Shown one piece after another: positions 60,222-64,000 of a stretch of DNA of 64,000 bases (its first letter is position 1; the number at the start of each line of letters is the position of its first letter). The position numbers were made by a program, and so were the translations under genes. This DNA comes from Actinomadura rudentiformis (GTDB lineage: Bacteria > Actinomycetota > Actinomycetes > Streptosporangiales > Streptosporangiaceae), in assembly GCF_008923185.1 (NCBI RefSeq), contig NZ_WBMT01000028.1, forward strand, positions 105,514 through 169,513, given 5' to 3'. The notes under the pieces are model-generated. The model did not search any database. It was not told where the DNA came from and was given only the letters and a program-made list of their open reading frames with translations.

Positions 60222-61511
60222 TTGCCCTGCTCGACGGACCCGCCGAGTCTCTCGAAGGAGCTGCGTAGATCGTTTTGGGAAGCTATCCTCGCGAAGGTGG
60301 ATGCAACCGGCTTTCTGGATGAAATCAACCGTGCTCTTGCGGGGGTACAGCACGATCAGCCTATCGCGGGCAAATATCGCTCCTTTATAGGGGTGATCGC
60401 TCGAACCTTCGGTCTTGCCGCAGGTGAAGTGTATGTGGCTTACATCAGCAAGCCGGGCAACCTCACTGTGCGGTTGGGACAGTCAGATGGTGCCAAAAGT
60501 GCGACTCTTCTTATCGGACTGGTCGAGGCGGATCAGGGAGCGCTTACGGTCGGGCCAGCGGAGAGATTCGTGCAGAGGGCTGGCCAGGCGACAATTCTTC
60601 TTCTTAGAAGGTCGGCTCCGCAGTCTGACTGGGTCCCAGCTTACGGGATCTGTCTGGTGAGGGATACTCACGAGCTCCGCATAATGGAAGACTTGCGGGC
60701 GTCTCTGCCAGATTTCCGATTGATTGAAATCGCGGACCGTGATGCCCCCTCGGTTTTGCAGCGCCGCGCGGAGCGTGATCTTTTGGAACAGATCCAGAGT
60801 GCTGGGATAGACCCTTCAGAACTTGCCCGTGCGCTTTCTGTGCGCGACGATATAGGCGAGGTAATCTCGGCGCTTACGGAAACGAGTAGTGGAATGACAG
60901 CTGCCGAAATGGCAGTTGTCGGCACTCGCCGCCGACTCGTGTCAGAACTGCAAGAATTGGCTGCGACGCCTGGGGCCACGGAAACTCAAATGCAGGAGAA
61001 GTTGGGCAATCATTACTGGCTTTTCGGTGCCCGGTACAGTAGGGTCGCTCCGCGCCGTGATCTAGCCCATCTCGATCAGCATGACATTCCCCTGGTCTGT
61101 GCCGACGGTTCGCTACAAATCGTCGAACTGAAGGGGCCGGATATCCCTAAACTTGTTGTACGGCATCGGAATCATTGGATCGTTGGCCAGCCGGTACATG
61201 AGGCAGTGAGTCAGTGTGTTAACTACCTCCGTGCCCTTGACGAGCAAGGACCTATTCTCGAAGCCCTGTATCGCAACGAGTTTGGAATTAATTACGACTT
61301 CCGTCGCGTGCGTGGGACCGTGATCATCGGTCACCAGAGTCTTGTACGTGACGGTGAAGCTGATCGGCGCCAGATTGATCAAGCGATTCGCTCTTACAAT
61401 GCTCATCTTGCGCGAGTTGAAGTCTTGACATATGCCGACCTCTTGGATAACGCAGAGCGTGCTTTGAATTTCGAAACCGAGCTGGCCGAGGGGGCCCTCA
61501 GCGGTTCCTAG
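60222..61511 (+). CDS. Shedu-like DUF4263 nuclease
   Basis: About 429 aa. The C-terminal part (about 250-400) carries the DUF4263/SduA nuclease fold, a PD-(D/E)XK relative: MQEKLGNHYWLFGARYSRVA, QIVELKGPDIPKLVVRHRNH with the ExK-type active site, and HEAVSQCVNYLRALDEQ. The N-terminal half (GKYRSFIGVIARTFGLAAGE, ATLLIGLVEADQGAL) is a sensor-like region of unknown family, as is usual in Shedu proteins. TTG 60222 follows the methyltransferase stop by one base; ATG 60189, overlapping the methyltransferase, is an alternative start. Pairing with a methyltransferase rather than standing alone is less common for Shedu. The third-position composition is more A/T-rich than the neighbours. Confidence 0.75.
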   Translation: MPCSTDPPSLSKELRRSFWEAILAKVDATGFLDEINRALAGVQHDQPIAGKYRSFIGVIARTFGLAAGEVYVAYISKPGNLTVRLGQSDGAKSATLLIGLVEADQGALTVGPAERFVQRAGQATILLLRRSAPQSDWVPAYGICLVRDTHELRIMEDLRASLPDFRLIEIADRDAPSVLQRRAERDLLEQIQSAGIDPSELARALSVRDDIGEVISALTETSSGMTAAEMAVVGTRRRLVSELQELAATPGATETQMQEKLGNHYWLFGARYSRVAPRRDLAHLDQHDIPLVCADGSLQIVELKGPDIPKLVVRHRNHWIVGQPVHEAVSQCVNYLRALDEQGPILEALYRNEFGINYDFRRVRGTVIIGHQSLVRDGEADRRQIDQAIRSYNAHLARVEVLTYADLLDNAERALNFETELAEGALSGS

Positions 61512-61722
61512 CTACTGAGTGCTCCGAAGCGGGATCTGCGGATGGCGCGTTACCTCCGACCGCCAGCAGCAAGGTGTAGCAGTATCCACGAGCGTTGATA
61601 CTCAGCTTGGACTCGGCCATGCTGCGGCCCAGACGGCGAAACGCCAGCTATTTGCCGGCGGGTGACCGATGTTACCGGTGACGCTTCCTCAACTTGCTGG
61701 GATGCGCCGCGGGGCCTGTATC

Positions 61723-62586
61723 TCACACCTCGTCAAAGAACGACGTGTCAACGGAGATGTCCTCGACCTGACGTATCGTCGTTCTAACTCCAAGATCGTA
61801 CTCTTTGAGTAGGTCGCACAGTCGCTGCCCATCAATCAGATCGACGGGCGGAGCGCCGTCCCTGGTGGCTTCCGCCTTGGCGTCTCCGGTGAACGTGCCA
61901 GTCGTCACCAGCAGGCCTTTCTCGCCGCGGCCAGCCATCGCGCCCCGGAAGTCGCGCACGGCGGAAGCGCCAACACTGCCGCTGTAACGCTTGCACTGGA
62001 AAAAGACCGGGAAGCTCACCAGCGACATACGGTAGACCCCAACGCCGTCGATGCCGCCGTCTCCGCTTCGACCGGTCACTGTCGTGTTGATGAACCCCGC
62101 TTCCCGTAGCAGGCGCTGTGTTAGGCGCTCGAAAGCATCGGGCGACACACGCATCAGTGCGCTGAGGAGTTCGTCGCGCCAGTGCGGCTGGTCCGCGCCG
62201 TCGTCTTCCTGCTCGACGCGAGCGAGGTCCTCCTGCTGCCGCCGCCTGCGATCCTCTCGCAGCTTGAGAACGTATTTGCGATGCAGCTTCTCAACCTGCG
62301 GGGCAGTTGCGACTCGGCCATGTTCAGTTAGCGACCACACTCCCCTCCTGCTATTGATCAGCAGACCCATGCCCTTGAGATACGTGCGGGCCCAGGCGAG
62401 GCGATATTCGATCTCAGTCTGTGGTCCATCTCCATGCAACACGGCTTGCTGTTGCTCAGAAAACCTCTCACCGTTCAGGACTTCTTCGACGATCTCTTCG
62501 ATCGATCCGGATCCGCCAAGTCGGGTCACCGCCTCAAGGGTGGGCCAAAGGAGTTCGCTGTACTGCGGTATATCGATAGGGGCCAC
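61723..62586 (-). CDS. Mrr-like type IV restriction endonuclease
   Basis: A 287-aa protein. The N-terminal winged-helix domain is PQYSELLWPTLEAVTRLGGS, then VWSLTEHGRVA; a charged coiled segment (REDRRRRQQEDLARVEQE) links to the Mrr catalytic domain: FERLTQRLLREAGFINTTVT, GRSGDGGIDGVG with the metal-binding Asp, FPVFFQCKRY with QxK, and AMAGRGEKGLLVTTGTFT. Type IV Mrr enzymes cut DNA carrying methylated bases. GTG 62586 gives the N-terminus typical of the family (VAPIDIPQYSELLWP); TTG 62628 is an alternative. It converges on the Shedu-like gene. In an island with three cytosine methyltransferases, its specificity must avoid their products. Confidence 0.85.
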   Translation of the reverse strand: MAPIDIPQYSELLWPTLEAVTRLGGSGSIEEIVEEVLNGERFSEQQQAVLHGDGPQTEIEYRLAWARTYLKGMGLLINSRRGVWSLTEHGRVATAPQVEKLHRKYVLKLREDRRRRQQEDLARVEQEDDGADQPHWRDELLSALMRVSPDAFERLTQRLLREAGFINTTVTGRSGDGGIDGVGVYRMSLVSFPVFFQCKRYSGSVGASAVRDFRGAMAGRGEKGLLVTTGTFTGDAKAEATRDGAPPVDLIDGQRLCDLLKEYDLGVRTTIRQVEDISVDTSFFDEV

Positions 62587-62856
62587 AGGGCAAGTTTGCC
62601 GGAGATGGCTGCCAACCGTAGCGAACAAGTTCGAGGTGGTGGTGGACGCTTACCCTCGCGCTGGATTTGGACCGCCTCGCCACGACAACCCGCCCTTCGA
62701 CCTGCGCCATGCCCGGCACGTCCACCCTGGCTCAACGCACGTGAGTCAGGGCTAGGCCGTTGAGTGGTGACGGACGCTGCATCGTGACCAACAGCAGGAC
62801 CTCGGCGGCAATCCGTGGGGACTGATCCGCCGGGGCGGCGCCTGTGGCAAGCATTA

Positions 62857-63717
62857 GGCCGTGTCCTACGTGGTGAGTGATCGTTGATCTTGTGTCAACT
62901 GAACATTGGAGCTGGGTCGTTCCCGAGGGCTTGTGGGAGATCGCGTGGCCGTTGCTGCCGCCGCCGACCAGGCGACCGCAGGACGGCGGTCCGGCGAACA
63001 TTGATGATCAGGCGGTATTCGCGGCGATGGTGTACGTGCTGACCAGCGGCTGTGCCTGGCGGCATCTGCCGCAGTGCTTTGGGGCGTCCAAGTCCACGGT
63101 GCACCGCCGGTTTACGCTCTGGTCGCGGGCCGGGGTATGGGGCGGGCTGCATCAGGTCCTGCTGGACCGCCTGGACGACCGGGGGCTGCTGGACCTGTCG
63201 CGTGCCATCTTGGACTCGGCGCACGTGCGGGCGAAAAAGGGGGCGGGCGCACCGGCCCCAGCCCCGTCGACCGCGGCAAACCCGGCTCCAAGATGCACAT
63301 CCGGTCCGATCCCGCCGGCCTGCCCATCGGCGTCGACATCTCGGCCAGCAACGTCCACAACATGCACGGCCTGAAGCCGATGGTCGCCGGATTTCAAATG
63401 AGACACGACCCCGAACGGGGCCGGTATCGGCTGGTCGGCAAACTGCACGCCGATAAGGCCTATGACCAGCCTGACCTGCGGCGTTGGCTCCGTAGCATGG
63501 GCATCACCCCGCGCATCGCTCGCATCGGCATTGAACCCAGCCACCGGCTCGGACGGCACCGTTGGGTGATCGAACGCACCATTTCCTGGCTCACCGGCTA
63601 CCGCCGCCTGTCACCCCGTTACGAACGCAATCCCCGCAACTATCTGGCCTTTCTCGGCCTGGCCGCCGCCTTCACCTGCTACAACTCCTACTCAAACTCA
63701 CCACGTAGGACACGGTC
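62857..63717 (+). mobile_element. IS5-family insertion sequence, complete
   Basis: An 861-bp element bounded by inverted repeats GGCCGTGTCCTACGTGGTGA.. (62857-62878) and the complementary end (63696-63717), 22 bp with one mismatch, and flanked by TA on both sides (62855-62856 and 63718-63719), consistent with the TA duplication of this group. Confidence 0.85.
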
Positions 63718-63790
63718 TAAGGACATGGTTGAGGCTTCAGGAGCTTCTAGTCCCTTGAGTGAGGACTCTAAGGGCTATCGATCTTCATAG
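62892..63790 (+). CDS. IS5-family transposase made by -1 frameshift
   Basis: Two overlapping frames. OrfA (GTG 62892, open frame from 62877 to 63374) has the N-terminal HTH/DUF4096 domain: VPEGLWEIAWPLLPPPTRRP, FAAMVYVLTSGCAWRHLPQC, then ILDSAHVRAKK. OrfB continues KGGGRTGPSPVDRGKPGSKM..., DKAYDQPDLRRWL, RHRWVIERTISWLTGYRRLS, the catalytic D and E of the DDE domain. The frames join at G-AAA-AAG (63233-63239), a classic -1 slippery site, so a single fusion protein is expected. The OrfB frame has no stop inside the element and runs 73 bases beyond it, to 63790. Confidence 0.8.
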
Positions 63791-63872
63791 GGAGCACATC
63801 ATCGGTGAGTTCGCACCAGACGGTCTTGCCGCCGGCGGTGGGGTGGTAGTAGTTCCAGCGGCTCGACAGGAC
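63768..63872 (-). pseudogene. C-terminal tail of a GHKL-type regulatory ATPase
   Basis: Minus-strand residues LSSRWNYYHPTAGGKTVWCE, then LTDDVLPM, are typical of the C-terminus of actinobacterial HATPase (anti-sigma-like) regulators (…GGKTVWxEL). The upstream part is separated by the IS256-type element end. Confidence 0.5.
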
Positions 63873-64000
63873 GGGGACTGTCTGAAAATCTGTGGGTGGC
63901 GTGGTGATCGCTGTTAGTTCAGGGTGATGCGGTCGCCGTAGTGCAGCGAAAGTGCGTTCAACGCGGCCTTCCATCCGCGGGTCGTGCCGGTCACGTTGGT
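63873..64000 (-). mobile_element. End of an IS256-family element with transposase C-terminus
   Basis: From the window edge leftwards, the minus strand reads TNVTGTTRGWKAALNALSLH, then YGDRITLN and TAA at 63914-63916, the conserved C-terminus of IS256-family transposases. GGGACTGTCTGAAAATCTGT at 63874-63893 has the form of the terminal repeat of this family. The element continues beyond base 64,000 and appears to be inserted in the regulatory ATPase gene. Confidence 0.7.

Noticed and set aside
15532..61511. Phosphorothioation (dnd/ssp) modification genes or DrmC
   Set aside because: I looked for cysteine desulfurase, PAPS-reductase-like DndC, SMC-like DndD and phospholipase-D motifs in all sizeable frames and saw none.

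Overview
The window is high-GC actinobacterial DNA, most likely from a filamentous actinomycete (Streptomycetales or Streptosporangiales). The signs are many GTG/TTG starts with GGAGG-type ribosome sites, a carboxylic acid reductase, an NB-ARC/TPR protein, secreted I36-domain proteins, and IS5/IS3/IS256-type transposases. The species cannot be fixed from the sequence.

Left part (1-13.6 kb): a fragment of a frameshifted gene at the edge; two tandem secreted proteins pairing a peptidase-inhibitor I36 domain with an M23 peptidase or a SpoIID-like domain; an NTF2/SnoaL-like gene divergent from a GAF/Fis-type regulator across a 19-nt tandem repeat; a zinc alcohol dehydrogenase and an aldehyde dehydrogenase, presumably controlled by that regulator, separated by five 24-nt tandem repeats; then an aminoglycoside-phosphotransferase-fold gene and an NB-ARC/TPR protein.

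At 13,634 there is a 44-nt copy of the 3' part of a tRNA-Pro(CGG) gene without its 5' half, followed at once by a tyrosine integrase. This reads as the left end of an integrative island whose other end, with the complete tRNA, would lie beyond base 64,000. Nearly everything to the right looks like a stacked DNA-defence island: (A) 15.5-30.7 kb, a 5-methylcytosine methyltransferase, Vsr nickase, a duplicated winged-helix-like protein, then four genes joined by 4-nt overlaps: a GHKL-ATPase/helicase fusion, a UvrD-like helicase, a DrmA-like helicase and a DrmB-like DUF1998 protein. This is a DISARM-like set without DrmC. (B) 39-49.2 kb, a second methyltransferase and a three-gene operon (P-loop ATPase, unknown, 1,679-aa FtsK/HerA-type translocase) with the order and sizes of the DptFGH restriction module of phosphorothioation systems, but with no phosphorothioation genes in view. 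(C) 51.4-56.8 kb, a GHKL (MORC/MutL-like) ATPase, a PD-(D/E)XK nuclease with an in-frame amber codon near its start, and a Z1 ATPase. (D) 59-62.6 kb, a third methyltransferase, a Shedu-like DUF4263 nuclease and a type IV Mrr-like endonuclease.

The modules are separated by decayed DNA: frameshifted SLOG, RibD-like and flavin reductase genes (31.9-34.3 kb), IS3- and IS1182-type remnants (38.6-40.8 kb), an IS5-type remnant (49.5 kb), a second broken drmB plus a broken DUF6879-like gene (57.1-58.5 kb), and at the right edge a complete IS5-family element and the end of an IS256-family element. An intact carboxylic acid reductase sits between A and B. Three 5mC methyltransferases, one Vsr, two GHKL ATPases, a type IV endonuclease and the relict second drmB suggest repeated gain and loss of methylation-dependent defence modules at one site.
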